Below are positions 37,652-47,939 of a stretch of 64,000 nucleotides of DNA, piece by piece; the stretch's first letter is position 1, and each line of letters starts with the position of its first letter. Below the pieces are notes generated by a model that was not told where the DNA came from, searched no databases, and saw only the letters and a list, made by a program, of their open reading frames with translations. Both the position numbers and the translations under genes were made by a program. The DNA is from Roseicyclus mahoneyensis (GTDB taxonomy: Bacteria; Pseudomonadota; Alphaproteobacteria; Rhodobacterales; Rhodobacteraceae): positions 1-64,000 of the forward strand of contig NZ_QGGW01000012.1 of the NCBI RefSeq assembly GCF_003148775.1. Reading direction: 5' to 3'.

Positions 37652-38338
37652 ATGATCAAGACCGTGATCCCAGCCCCCGAAGTCGTGACCGCTCCCATAG
37701 CTGGGCACGCGGACCGATTCCCGGTGCGGCGCGTCTATTGTATCGGGCGCAACTACGCCGCGCATGCCATCGAAATGGGGCATGATCCCGACCGCGAACC
37801 GCCGTTCTTTTTCCAGAAGAACCCTGACAACCTCGATTTTTCCGGCACGTTTCCTTACCCTGACCAAACCTCGGATGTGCATCACGAGATCGAACTGGTG
37901 GTGGCGCTTGCGCGTGGCGGAAGGAACATCCCGGTGGATCAGGCGCTCGATTGCGTCTGGGGCTATGCCGTCGGGATCGACATGACCCGCCGCGATCTAC
38001 AGGGCGAGGCCAAGAAACTCGGGCGCCCCTGGGAGATCGGCAAGGCCTTCGAGCATTCGGCCCCGATGGGTCCGATCGTGCCCGCCACCACGACAGGCGA
38101 TCTGACCTCGGGGAGCATCACCTTGAGAGTAAATGGGGTTTTGCGGCAAGAGGGGGATCTGAACCAGTTGATCTGGAAGATCCCCGAGATGATTTCCTAT
38201 CTGTCGGATTATTTCGAATTAAAACCCGGCGACATCATCATGACCGGCACGCCTGCCGGTGTCGGCCCCGTGGTGCGCGGGGATGTGATGGAAGGGCATG
38301 TGGCGGGCGTCGGCAGCCTGACGGTCACCGTGGCCTGA
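37652..38338 (+). CDS. Fumarylacetoacetate hydrolase family protein
   Basis: The 228-residue product belongs to the FAH/2-hydroxyhepta-2,4-diene-1,7-dioate isomerase type: VYCIGRNYAAHAIEMG, PPFFFQKNPDNL, HHEIELVVAL (metal-binding E-x-E), GYAVGIDMTRRDLQ, LKPGDIIMTGTPAGVGPV. Such enzymes act on keto-acid products of aromatic or pyrimidine breakdown (hydratase, decarboxylase or pyruvate hydrolase). The exact substrate is unknown. AGGAG is 11 nt before the ATG. Confidence 0.92.
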   Translation: MIKTVIPAPEVVTAPIAGHADRFPVRRVYCIGRNYAAHAIEMGHDPDREPPFFFQKNPDNLDFSGTFPYPDQTSDVHHEIELVVALARGGRNIPVDQALDCVWGYAVGIDMTRRDLQGEAKKLGRPWEIGKAFEHSAPMGPIVPATTTGDLTSGSITLRVNGVLRQEGDLNQLIWKIPEMISYLSDYFELKPGDIIMTGTPAGVGPVVRGDVMEGHVAGVGSLTVTVA

Positions 38339-38618
38339 CCCCTTCGACACCGCAACACGCCCTTGCCCACAGGCGGGGCGTGCTGCGTGGCCCTGATCGG
38401 CCCCAACCCTGCATGTAGGCCCCGCATCGGTTCATGACGTGCCACGGTGCGGGGCCGCGTGCGCGCCTGCCCCCGTTGAACACTGGCTGTCATCATCGGC
38501 ACCCTGCCCCCAGGTCGGCTGCAGGTCGTGTACCCATGAGGTGCGCGCTACCGGGGACCAACATTCATGCTTGCCAAAGATCAATCCGGATCAATATACA
38601 CCAACGGGGGAGGCGACG
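38339..38618. other. Intergenic region before the decarboxylase-tct operon
   Basis: About 280 bp with no convincing gene. It holds the direct repeat ATCAAT-CCGG-ATCAAT (38580-38595) and probably the operon promoter. Confidence 0.45.
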
Positions 38619-38693
38619 ATGATGAAAACACCGCACAGCATCCGCATGCAGCGCGACCGTCGGGCACGTCCCGCCATGGGGTTGCGCGTTTGA
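38619..38693 (+). CDS. Possible 24-residue leader peptide
   Basis: GGGGGAGG stands 5-6 nt before a tandem ATG. The 24-codon frame (MMKTPHSIRMQRDRRARP...) is basic and ends in a TGA overlapping the TTG start of the next gene (TTGA). It could serve translational coupling or be a leader. No homologue is known to me. Confidence 0.35.
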   Translation: MMKTPHSIRMQRDRRARPAMGLRV

Positions 38694-39685
38694 CCGCGCC
38701 GCTGTCGCTGTCGGTCGCGACCTGGGACCATGACCGGGTGATGGCCGTACAGGACGGTCGCGTGACGATACCGGGCGTGAGCGTCACGCCGCATATCCTG
38801 CCCACGACCAAGCTTTTCCCCATCGCGGTGCAGGAAGCCCGCTTCGACGTCACCGAACTGTCGCTGTCCAGCCACATCCTGCAAGTGGCGCGCGGGCAGG
38901 CGAACTATGTCGCCATCCCCGCCTTCGTCAGCCGCGCCTTCCGCCACAACGGGTTCTACCGGCGGGTGGGATCGGGCATCGCATCGCCGTCCGATTTCGC
39001 GGGCCGTGCCATCGGCGTGCCGGAATACCAGATGACCGCAGCGCTGTGGATGCGCGCGATCATGGCCGACGACTACAGCGTGACGCCCACCGCCGTGCAT
39101 TGGCGCACCGGCGCGCTGGATCAGGGCGTGCGGCACGAGCGTCTGGCGCTTACGCCACCGCCCGACCTGCGGATCACGCCCGTCGCCGAAGGGCAGACGC
39201 TGCAGGACCTGCTGCTTGCGGGCGAGATCGACGGGATGCTGGCCCCCAACCCGCCCCGCGCCTTTTCCGAGGGCGACCCAAGGATCGAACGTGTTTTCCC
39301 CGACTTCGAGACCGTGGAACAGGATTGGCACCGGCGCACCGGGTTTTTTCCGATCATGCATGTGATCGCGCTGCGCCGTGACGTGGCGGAGGCGCATCCC
39401 TGGCTTGCGCGCGCCCTGTTCGACGCGTTCAGCCAGGCGCGCGACATCGCGCTGGACCGGCTGCGCGAGGTCTGGCTCGGGTCGGCCAACCGGCTCAGCC
39501 TGCCCTGGCTCAATGCCTCCATGGAGCGGACGCGCGCCGCAATGGGGCCCGACTACTGGCCCTACGGTTTCCAGCGTGCCCAACCCGAAATCGCGGCCAT
39601 GTGCCGCCATTCCTTCGAACAGTACCTCGCGCCACGCCTCGTGGACGCAAGGGAATTGTTCGATCCGACCCTCCTCGAGACGTGA
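38690..39685 (+). CDS. 4,5-dihydroxyphthalate decarboxylase-like protein
   Basis: The 331-residue product reads LSLSVATWDHDRVMAVQDGRV near the start, then FDVTELSLSSHILQVARG and AIGVPEYQMTAALWMRAI. This is the pattern of proteins annotated 4,5-dihydroxyphthalate decarboxylase or ABC-type substrate-binding-like. No signal peptide is seen. The conserved start region begins just after a TTG at 38690 overlapping a small upstream frame. It lies between an FAH-family gene and a Tct transporter, which fits the catabolism of an aromatic carboxylate. Confidence 0.78.
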   Translation: MTAPLSLSVATWDHDRVMAVQDGRVTIPGVSVTPHILPTTKLFPIAVQEARFDVTELSLSSHILQVARGQANYVAIPAFVSRAFRHNGFYRRVGSGIASPSDFAGRAIGVPEYQMTAALWMRAIMADDYSVTPTAVHWRTGALDQGVRHERLALTPPPDLRITPVAEGQTLQDLLLAGEIDGMLAPNPPRAFSEGDPRIERVFPDFETVEQDWHRRTGFFPIMHVIALRRDVAEAHPWLARALFDAFSQARDIALDRLREVWLGSANRLSLPWLNASMERTRAAMGPDYWPYGFQRAQPEIAAMCRHSFEQYLAPRLVDARELFDPTLLET

Positions 39686-39725
39686 GGGGGCAAGAAACTT
39701 GCGCATGACCTTGGGAGGATTTTAC

Positions 39726-40703
39726 ATGCCGAGACTGACCCACACCCTTTGCGTCGCCGCCCTGTGCGGCGTCCTGTCCGCCGGAGCAACCTTTGCGCAG
39801 GATATGCGCGCGCCCACCGGCCCCATCGAATTCACCGTGGGCGCGGGCGCCGGCGGTTCGCCCGACATCATCATGCGCACCTTTGCGCAGATCATGAATG
39901 ATCAGGGCATCGTCGAGAACCCGATCGTCGTGCAGAACCGCTCGGGCGGGGGGCATTCCAACGCCTACAACCACGTTTTGGGCCTTCCGGGTGACGAAAA
40001 CACCCTGCTGACGCTGGCCTCGCCGGTGTTCACCACCCCGATCGTGCAGGGCACGCCGTCGGTCATCGACCAGATCACGCCCATCGCGGCGCTGGTGCAA
40101 TCCGAACTGCTGCTGTTCACCACGCCTGACAGCGATCTGAATTCGCTGGCCGATGTCGTGGCGGCTGCGACCGAGAATCCGGGCCGCGTCCGCGTGGCAG
40201 GCGGTGCCTCGGGCGGAAACGACCATGTCCTGACCGGCCTGATCGAATCCACCACGGGCACCACGCTGACCTACATTCCGCACGAAAGCGGCAGCGCGGG
40301 CCGTGCCACATTCCTCGGCGGCAATGTGGAGCTGCATTTCACCACTGTGTCCGAAGGGCTGGAACTGATCGCCAGCGGCTCCGGCAAACCGCTGGCCATC
40401 TTCTCGGCCGAGCGCCGCACCGAGGATGCGCTGTCGGGCATCGCCACTGCCACCGAACAGGGCGTCGACGTCATCTACACCCAGTTCTGGGGCGTGGGCG
40501 CACCGGCAGATCTCGACCCGGCCGTTGCAGCATGGTGGGCCGACAGGTTCCAGCAGGCGGCCGCGACCGAGCAGTTCCAGGCCTGGCTGGCTGAAAACCT
40601 CTACCGCAGCGACATGGTCACGCTGGACGAAGCCGGTGCCTATTTCGCGGCCGAACAGGACACGTTCCGCGAAGTCCTGACCCGCATCGGTCTGGCCCAG
40701 TAA
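39726..40703 (+). CDS. tctC: Tripartite tricarboxylate transporter substrate-binding protein
   Basis: The 325-residue protein has a signal peptide (LCVAALCGVLSAGATFA, cleavage near residue 24) and the TctC/Bug fold blocks IEFTVGAGAGGSPDIIMRTFAQ and VVQNRSGGG. It binds a carboxylate in the periplasm and passes it to TctAB. GGAGG lies 7 nt before the ATG. The order tctC-tctB-tctA is usual. Confidence 0.92.
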   Translation: MPRLTHTLCVAALCGVLSAGATFAQDMRAPTGPIEFTVGAGAGGSPDIIMRTFAQIMNDQGIVENPIVVQNRSGGGHSNAYNHVLGLPGDENTLLTLASPVFTTPIVQGTPSVIDQITPIAALVQSELLLFTTPDSDLNSLADVVAAATENPGRVRVAGGASGGNDHVLTGLIESTTGTTLTYIPHESGSAGRATFLGGNVELHFTTVSEGLELIASGSGKPLAIFSAERRTEDALSGIATATEQGVDVIYTQFWGVGAPADLDPAVAAWWADRFQQAAATEQFQAWLAENLYRSDMVTLDEAGAYFAAEQDTFREVLTRIGLAQ

Positions 40704-40812
40704 ACCTGCGCCAGAATGCCTTGGCCGCCCTCGCGCGGTCCATGAACAGCCGGTCCGCGGGCGATGCGCCCCGCGGACCAACCGATCCAAAGCCCAAAGG
40801 GAGGACGCGACC

Positions 40813-41262
40813 ATGCGCCCCATCGAGGCTGTTCCAGCCCTTTTCATCCTGATCCTGGCGGCGGCCATCTACGCCGGCACCACTGGCCTGAGATTGTGGG
40901 ACGGGCCCACACCGGGCGCGCGCTTTTTCCCGATGGCACTTTCGGGGGCCGGCGCGATCATCGGTGTCCTGCTGCTTTTGGCCCAGCGGCGCGGCTTGGA
41001 GACGGTCGAGGTCGAATTTCCCGATGCTCTGGGCGCGGTCCGGGTCGGCGCGAGTTTCGCTGCTCTTGTGGCGCTGGCGGTGGGCATTCCCCTGATCGGG
41101 TTCGTCCCCATGCTCGCGGTGTTCATGCTGGCGATGCTGCTCGTGGTGTTGCGCTGCCCGCCTGTGCCTTCAGTCTCCTCGGCGGTGATTGTCGCGGGGC
41201 TGGTCCACGTCGTTTTCATCCGGTGGCTCGCGGTGCCGCTTCCCATGCCTTTCGGCATCTGA
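40813..41262 (+). CDS. tctB: Tripartite tricarboxylate transporter small membrane subunit
   Basis: The 149-residue protein has four predicted membrane segments (about residues 6-22, 36-56, 72-103 and 118-140) and the TctB pattern GARFFPMALSGAGAIIGVLLL. GGAGG precedes the ATG. It works with TctA as the membrane part. Confidence 0.85.
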   Translation: MRPIEAVPALFILILAAAIYAGTTGLRLWDGPTPGARFFPMALSGAGAIIGVLLLLAQRRGLETVEVEFPDALGAVRVGASFAALVALAVGIPLIGFVPMLAVFMLAMLLVVLRCPPVPSVSSAVIVAGLVHVVFIRWLAVPLPMPFGI

Positions 41263-41288
41263 CCTGACATACCGGCAAGGATCACCTC

Positions 41289-42806
41289 ATGCTTGACCAG
41301 CTTCTCATCGGCTTTTCGACGGCGTTGCTGCCGAACAACCTGCTGTTCATCTTTATCGGCGTGCTGATCGGCCAAGTGGTCGGCGCGTTACCCGGTCTTG
41401 GGCCGTCGGCGGGTATGGCGCTGCTGTTGCCACTGACCTTCGGTCTGGAACCTGTCACGGCCATCATGATGCTGGCGGGTATCATGTACGGCGCGCAATA
41501 CGGCGGTACGCTGACCTCGGTGTTGATCAAGGTGCCCGGCGAGGCGTCGGGCGTGATGACCGCGGTCGACGGGAACGCGATGGCGCGCGAGGGGCGGGCC
41601 GGTGCGGCCCTCGCAATCTCGGCCATCGGGTCGTTCATTGCAGGGATCGGATCGGTGATGGCGGTTGCGGTTCTGGCTCCGCCGCTTGCCAGCTTCGGCC
41701 TGCGGTTCAATGCGCCCGAGTATTTCCTGCTGGCCCTGCTGGGCATTCTGGCGATCGGCAGTCTTGGCGGATCGCCGATCAAGTCGCTGGGGGCGGCGCT
41801 GATCGGGTTGATGATCGCGCTGATCGGTGTCGATCCCTTGACTGGCACGCCGCGCCTCAGCTTCGATCAGCCGATCCTGCTGAAAGGCATCGATTTCATT
41901 CCCGTCGTGATCGGCGTCTTCGGGGTGGCCGAGGTGCTGCACTCGCTCGAGCGGATCGAATCGGTCAAGCCGATCAAGACACGCCTGCGCGACATGTGGC
42001 TGACGATGGAAGACTGGCGGAAATGCCGCTTCGCCATCATCCGCGGCGGTTTCATCGGGCTGTTCGTCGGCATCATGCCCGGCGCCGGTGCCTCGATCGC
42101 GTCGCTGCTGGCCTATCTGACGGAACGCAAGTTCAGCACCACCCCCGAGATGTTCGGCAAGGGCGCCATCGACGGCGTCGCCTCGGCCGAGGCGGCCAAC
42201 AACTCTGCCTCGCATGGTGCTGCCATCCCGATGCTGTCGCTGGGCATTCCGGGGTCGGCCTCCACGGCCATCCTGCTGGCCGCGCTGATCTTGCACGGCA
42301 TCCGTCCGGGGCCACAACTCATGAGCCAGGAAAGCGTTCTGGTCTGGGGCCTGATTGCCAGCATGTTCGTGGGCAACGTGTTCTTGCTGATCATGAACCT
42401 GCCGATGGCGCCCGTCTTTGCCGCATTGCTGCGCATTCCCTACGTTTACCTTGCGCCCGCGATCTTGGGCATCTCGCTGGTGGGGGCCTATGCCGCAACG
42501 CTCGATATGGCGACGGTGTGGATGTCGCTTGCCTTCGGGGTGTTGGGCTATGCGATGATCAAGTTCGACGTGCCACGCCCGCCCTTGGTACTGGCGCTGG
42601 TGCTGGCTTCGCTGATGGAAACCTCGCTCCGGCAGGCGCTGTTGTTGTCCTTCGGCAGTCCGATGATCTTCGTCGAACGCCCGATTTCCGCGATCCTGCT
42701 CTGTGCGGTTGTTTTGACGATCGTGCTGCCGATCATGTCAGCCGTGCGCAGGCGGCGGCGGGTGGGGGCGAAGCCCGCAGCGACGGGGGGCAACGGCGCA
42801 GGGTAG
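41289..42806 (+). CDS. tctA: Tripartite tricarboxylate transporter large membrane subunit
   Basis: The 505-residue polytopic protein has the TctA signature GVLIGQVVGALPGLGPSAGMALLLPLTF, the repeat GLFVGIMPGAGASIASLLAYL and about 12 membrane segments. It is the cation-driven channel for the carboxylate bound by TctC. It starts 26 bp after tctB and closes the operon. Confidence 0.95.
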   Translation: MLDQLLIGFSTALLPNNLLFIFIGVLIGQVVGALPGLGPSAGMALLLPLTFGLEPVTAIMMLAGIMYGAQYGGTLTSVLIKVPGEASGVMTAVDGNAMAREGRAGAALAISAIGSFIAGIGSVMAVAVLAPPLASFGLRFNAPEYFLLALLGILAIGSLGGSPIKSLGAALIGLMIALIGVDPLTGTPRLSFDQPILLKGIDFIPVVIGVFGVAEVLHSLERIESVKPIKTRLRDMWLTMEDWRKCRFAIIRGGFIGLFVGIMPGAGASIASLLAYLTERKFSTTPEMFGKGAIDGVASAEAANNSASHGAAIPMLSLGIPGSASTAILLAALILHGIRPGPQLMSQESVLVWGLIASMFVGNVFLLIMNLPMAPVFAALLRIPYVYLAPAILGISLVGAYAATLDMATVWMSLAFGVLGYAMIKFDVPRPPLVLALVLASLMETSLRQALLLSFGSPMIFVERPISAILLCAVVLTIVLPIMSAVRRRRRVGAKPAATGGNGAG

Positions 42807-42966
42807 CCCGCGCCGCGCAGCCCGCCGCCGCCTTGTCCTGCAGGCAAATTGTGGCTGCAAGTTTTGAGATCGAGGCGCTAGGCGCGGGCAATCGCATCCC
42901 GTGACATCCGCCCCCCATCTGCCCCGCGCGCACCCCTGACTCGCGCCGGCCCCATCGGAGCGATCC

Positions 42967-43932
42967 ATGCATTCCCTCGAGACATACCAGCTTGCCGTCA
43001 TCGCGCTGGGCGCCATTGCTTTCGGTGTCTTTCTGCTGGTCAAGGGCGGCGACTGGACCGTCGACAACGCCGTGATCGTCGCCGAACGGTCGGGCGTGTC
43101 GAAGCTGTTCATCGCTGCCACCATCGTGGCCTTCGGCACATCGGCGCCCGAGCTTTTCACCTCGGTCAACGCCAACCTGTCGGGCTTTCCCGGCATCGCG
43201 GTGGGCAATGTCATCGGGTCCAACATCGCCAACATCTTTCTTGTGGTGGCGGTCAGCGCGGTGATCGCGCCCGTGCTGTTCGACCGGCGGGAGGTGCGGG
43301 TCGATACGCTCGTCATGCTGGGCGCTACCGCCGCGATGATCCCGGCCGTGATATCGGGGCTGATGCCACGCTGGGCGGGTGTCGCGATGATGGCGACACT
43401 GGTGGTCTATGTGATCTACCAATACCGCGCCTCGCGGCTCGATACGGACGCGGTCGAGGACGCCGACCACGATGCGCCGGCACCCTGGCTCATGCTGTTT
43501 GCCGGGATCGCCACCTTGGTTGTCGGCTCCGAAATTCTTGTGCAGGGCGCGGTCGCGGGCGGCGTGGCGCTGGGCGTGCCCGAGGCGGTCATCGGCATGA
43601 CCCTGATCGCGGTCGGCACGTCGTTGCCCGAACTGACCGCCTGTGTCGCCGCCGCGCGCAAGGGCCAGTCCGAGATGATCGTCGGCGGCATCCTGGGCTC
43701 GAACATCTTCAACATCCTGTCGGTGCTGGCGCTGAGCGCCGCATTCAAGCCGCTGGTGATCGAACCGCGCTTTGCGGTGTTCGACATGCCTGTGGTCGTG
43801 GCAGTCACCATCCTCTTCGCGGGATTTTTGCTGTTTGGCAGCCGGATCGGCAGGACAGCGGGGACGGCGATGGTGCTATGCTACATCGCCTTTATCGTGG
43901 CGCAATACACGGTCATCCACCCGCTAGTCTGA
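42967..43932 (+). CDS. Calcium/sodium:cation antiporter (CaCA/YrbG-type)
   Basis: The 321-residue membrane protein has two inverted alpha-repeats, FGTSAPELFTSVNANLSG with GNVIGSNIANIFL and VGTSLPELTACVAA with GGILGSNIFNILSVL. These carry the conserved Glu/Asp-free PE and GSN ion-site motifs of the family. About 10 membrane segments are seen. It exchanges Ca2+ (or K+) for Na+ or H+ across the inner membrane. Confidence 0.92.
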   Translation: MHSLETYQLAVIALGAIAFGVFLLVKGGDWTVDNAVIVAERSGVSKLFIAATIVAFGTSAPELFTSVNANLSGFPGIAVGNVIGSNIANIFLVVAVSAVIAPVLFDRREVRVDTLVMLGATAAMIPAVISGLMPRWAGVAMMATLVVYVIYQYRASRLDTDAVEDADHDAPAPWLMLFAGIATLVVGSEILVQGAVAGGVALGVPEAVIGMTLIAVGTSLPELTACVAAARKGQSEMIVGGILGSNIFNILSVLALSAAFKPLVIEPRFAVFDMPVVVAVTILFAGFLLFGSRIGRTAGTAMVLCYIAFIVAQYTVIHPLV

Positions 43933-44330
43933 GCCTTGTGGCCGGCGCTATAGGCCGGCGCACACTCTCGCCTTCGGCACCAGCGCGGGACGGGCCGTGC
44001 CGAAGTCACCGGCCTCCCTGCGCCGCCGACAGTCCCATGCCCGGCCAATGGCGCGCGGGATATGCGGGTCTTGAGTTTGGTCTGCGCCGGGCCTCTGGTC
44101 AGCAGGGGGGGCAGGAAGTTCGTCCGCCCCTTATTCGCGCATCTTCAGGGGGGATCAGTACGCGGATCGTATCGTCCGGCTTGCTCGTTCAGCAGCCTGC
44201 ATCTGGTGGCGTGCCACCAACTTGCGGATGGCTCTAGCAACTGTTTCCACCGAAAGCGCGTGTGCCGAACTTAAGCGCAACATATCGTTTTTTGGTGGCG
44301 CCATGCGGAGCCAGATTCAGTGCAGCATCC
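43933..44330. other. Gene-free spacer before the IS5 remnant
   Basis: About 400 bp with no supported gene. Short frames lack ribosome sites. GGCCGGCG palindromic repeats stand at the left edge (43940-43965), and the right part probably belongs to the decayed IS5 element. Confidence 0.5.
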
Positions 44331-44964
44331 CTAGGGGCCATCTGCGGTGGCGGTGCCGATTGTCTCAGCTCCGGGGATCGGCTCCAGCAGTTCCGGTAGA
44401 ATGGGGCTGTCACTGTCGCTGCCGGGCGGGATCTCGACAATTCGAAAGTCCGAAGTCATCGTGTCCATTGCCAGATGCGCCTTGGGCCACGGGCGTGGGC
44501 CCTGAACGCCATGCTTGCGGGCTTGCCATTCACCATCACCCAAAAACTTGATGCCAGTGCTGTCGGTGAGCAGGTTCAGAGGGTAATCAGCGTATCGGTA
44601 AGGGATCGGGACCACCCGCGTTTTCTGCGGCCGACACAGCGTCGTATAGTCCGACACAGCCCAATGCGGATCAGCCAACTTCACCAGGCTGGCCATCACC
44701 CGGTCGTTTGCCGCAAGGGCAGATTGAAAAGAACCTTGATCCCCTCTCGGGACATGGCGGCGCAGTGCCCTGCCGGGCGATGGTCAAGCAGAACTGGATC
44801 GCGGCATCGGAGAACACGGCGGGCCTACCCGGACTGCCGTCAGACGGCGTCCGCCAGGTCATGTCCATGTCCAACCAGATCGGCAATGACCCGCGCTTGA
44901 GCAGCGACGCCGGGCAGCTGGACCAGTTTGTGGTGCGGTAACGGGCGGGCGATGGCTTGCTCAT
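44331..44964 (-). pseudogene. IS5-family transposase, frameshifted and truncated
   Basis: The N-terminal frame (44671-44964) reads RYRTTNWSSCPASLLKRGSL, WLDMDMTWRTP and FSDAAIQFCLTI. The second frame (44331-44699) reads LADPHWAVSDYTTLCRPQK, NLLTDSTGIKFLGDGEWQARKHG and ends ETIGTATADG. Together they match an IS5-type DDE transposase broken by a frameshift near 44700 and cut before the last catalytic part. The terminal inverted repeats were not identified. Confidence 0.88.
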
Positions 44965-45077
44965 CCAGCCCGTCCAACCGCTTGGATTCAGAGTGTGAAT
45001 CCTCGGAAGTCAAAGTTGTGCAGCAACGCCGGCCTGAGCGAAAAGTCACAGGATTAATGATTGCGAACAAAGGCTGG

Positions 45078-45167
45078 TGGCGGAGACGAAGGGATTCGAA
45101 CCCTCGAGACGGTTTCCCGCCTGCACCCTTAGCAGGGGTGTGCCTTCGACCACTCGGCCACGTCTCC
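45078..45167 (-). tRNA. tRNA-Ser(GCT)
   Basis: The minus strand gives a class II tRNA with acceptor GGAGACG/CGTCTCC, anticodon loop CTGCTAA (GCT), a long variable arm (GGCGGGAAACCGTC) and encoded CCA at 45078-45080. Confidence 0.95.
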
Positions 45168-45249
45168 GCTGACCCGTTTAAGGATCGGGGGCGGGGTCGG
45201 CAAGGGGAAACCTGAGGGGGCGGCTATCTGTGGTGAAGGCGGCGGGGTC

Positions 45250-46506
<1,257 letters not shown>

Positions 46507-46654
46507 TCCGCCATTGGCGTTTGCCTAGGCTACAAACCCCGCCCACCACTCAAACATCCGCGCCCTACCCGCCGTGTCCCCAGGGAAAGCTAGCGCATGT
46601 CCAGCACGGCTGTGAACCGGTTTGTCGCACCGGGACCTGCGAGGCCCCCAAACC

Positions 46655-47752
46655 TCAGGCGTTGAACAGGAAATGCAGCACGTCGCCGTCCTTGACCTCG
46701 TAGGTCTTGCCTTCGACGCGCATCTTGCCGGCTTCCTTGGCGCCGACCTCGCCGCCCAGCGCGACGTAGTCGTCATAGGCGATCGTCTCGGACCGGATGA
46801 AGCCGCGTTCGAAATCGCCGTGGATGACGCCGGCCGCCTGCGGGGCCAGCGTGCCGCGGCGGATGGTCCAGGCGCGCGCTTCCTTCGGGCCGACGGTGAA
46901 ATAGGTCTGCAGCCCCAAAAGCGCATAGCCCGCGCGGATCAGCCGATCGAGACCCGCCTCCTCCAGCCCCATTTCCTCTAGGAACATCGCGGCCTCTTCG
47001 GCATCCAGCTGTGCGATCTCCTCCTCGATCCGTGCGGAGATCACGACATGGGCCGCGCCCTGCGCCGCCGCCATCTCGGCCACGCGGGCGGATTGGGTGT
47101 TGCCGGTGGCGGCCGAGGCCTCTTCCACGTTGCAGACATAGAGGATGGGCTTGGAGGTCAAAAGCTGCAGCAGCTTCCACGCCTTCTGGTCATCCGCGTC
47201 GACCGGAACCAGCCGGGCGGGCTTACCCTCCTCCAGCATCGCCTGCGCGGCCTTGAGGAGCCGTTCCTGCGCCACCGCCTCCTTGTCGCCGCCACGGATC
47301 TTGCGGGTGATGTTCTGCAGACGCTTTTCCACGCTTTCCAGATCGGCCAGCATCAGCTCTGTCTCGATCGTCTCGGCATCCGCGATCGGGTCAACGCGGC
47401 CCTCCACATGGGTCACGTCGCCATCCTCGAAGCAGCGCAACACATGGGCGATGGCGTCGGTCTCGCGGATGTTGGCAAGGAACTGGTTGCCCAGACCCTC
47501 GCCCTTCGACGCGCCCTTCACCAGACCGGCGATGTCGACAAAGGTCATCCGTGTCGGGATGATCTGTTTCGATCCGGCCATCGCGGCCAGTTTCTCCAGC
47601 CGCGGGTCGGGCACGGCCACGTCGCCCACATTGGGCTCGATGGTGCAGAAGGGGAAATTCGCCGCCTGCGCCGCCGCGGTCTTGGTCAGCGCGTTGAAAA
47701 GCGTCGACTTGCCGACATTCGGCAGGCCCACGATGCCCATCTTGAAGCCCAT
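46655..47752 (-). CDS. ychF: Redox-regulated ATPase/GTP-binding protein YchF
   Basis: The 365-residue Obg-type P-loop protein (OLA1/YchF) has G1 [16 protein letters not shown]2/G3 [22 protein letters not shown] and a C-terminal TGS domain ([21 protein letters not shown]). YchF binds ribosomes and prefers ATP. The start at 47752 gives [11 protein letters not shown], the family N-terminus. It is usually near pth and rplY, as here on the same 64 kb. Confidence 0.96.
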   Translation of the reverse strand: MGFKMGIVGLPNVGKSTLFNALTKTAAAQAANFPFCTIEPNVGDVAVPDPRLEKLAAMAGSKQIIPTRMTFVDIAGLVKGASKGEGLGNQFLANIRETDAIAHVLRCFEDGDVTHVEGRVDPIADAETIETELMLADLESVEKRLQNITRKIRGGDKEAVAQERLLKAAQAMLEEGKPARLVPVDADDQKAWKLLQLLTSKPILYVCNVEEASAATGNTQSARVAEMAAAQGAAHVVISARIEEEIAQLDAEEAAMFLEEMGLEEAGLDRLIRAGYALLGLQTYFTVGPKEARAWTIRRGTLAPQAAGVIHGDFERGFIRSETIAYDDYVALGGEVGAKEAGKMRVEGKTYEVKDGDVLHFLFNA

Positions 47753-47939
47753 CTGCGCATCCTTTGCCGGCACGGGGAATTCGCGGGCATGTAGGGGGGG
47801 CGGGGCACTGGCGTCAAGGCGGGCGCGGGCTTGACTTGGGCAGGCGGGCGGCCCACCTCGGGCTTGCGGCATGGCCGCCCCCGCGTGGCTGGGGCCTGTT
47901 CAGACAATGATGCATCCCGGGGGCCCGCCGCGGGTGCAG

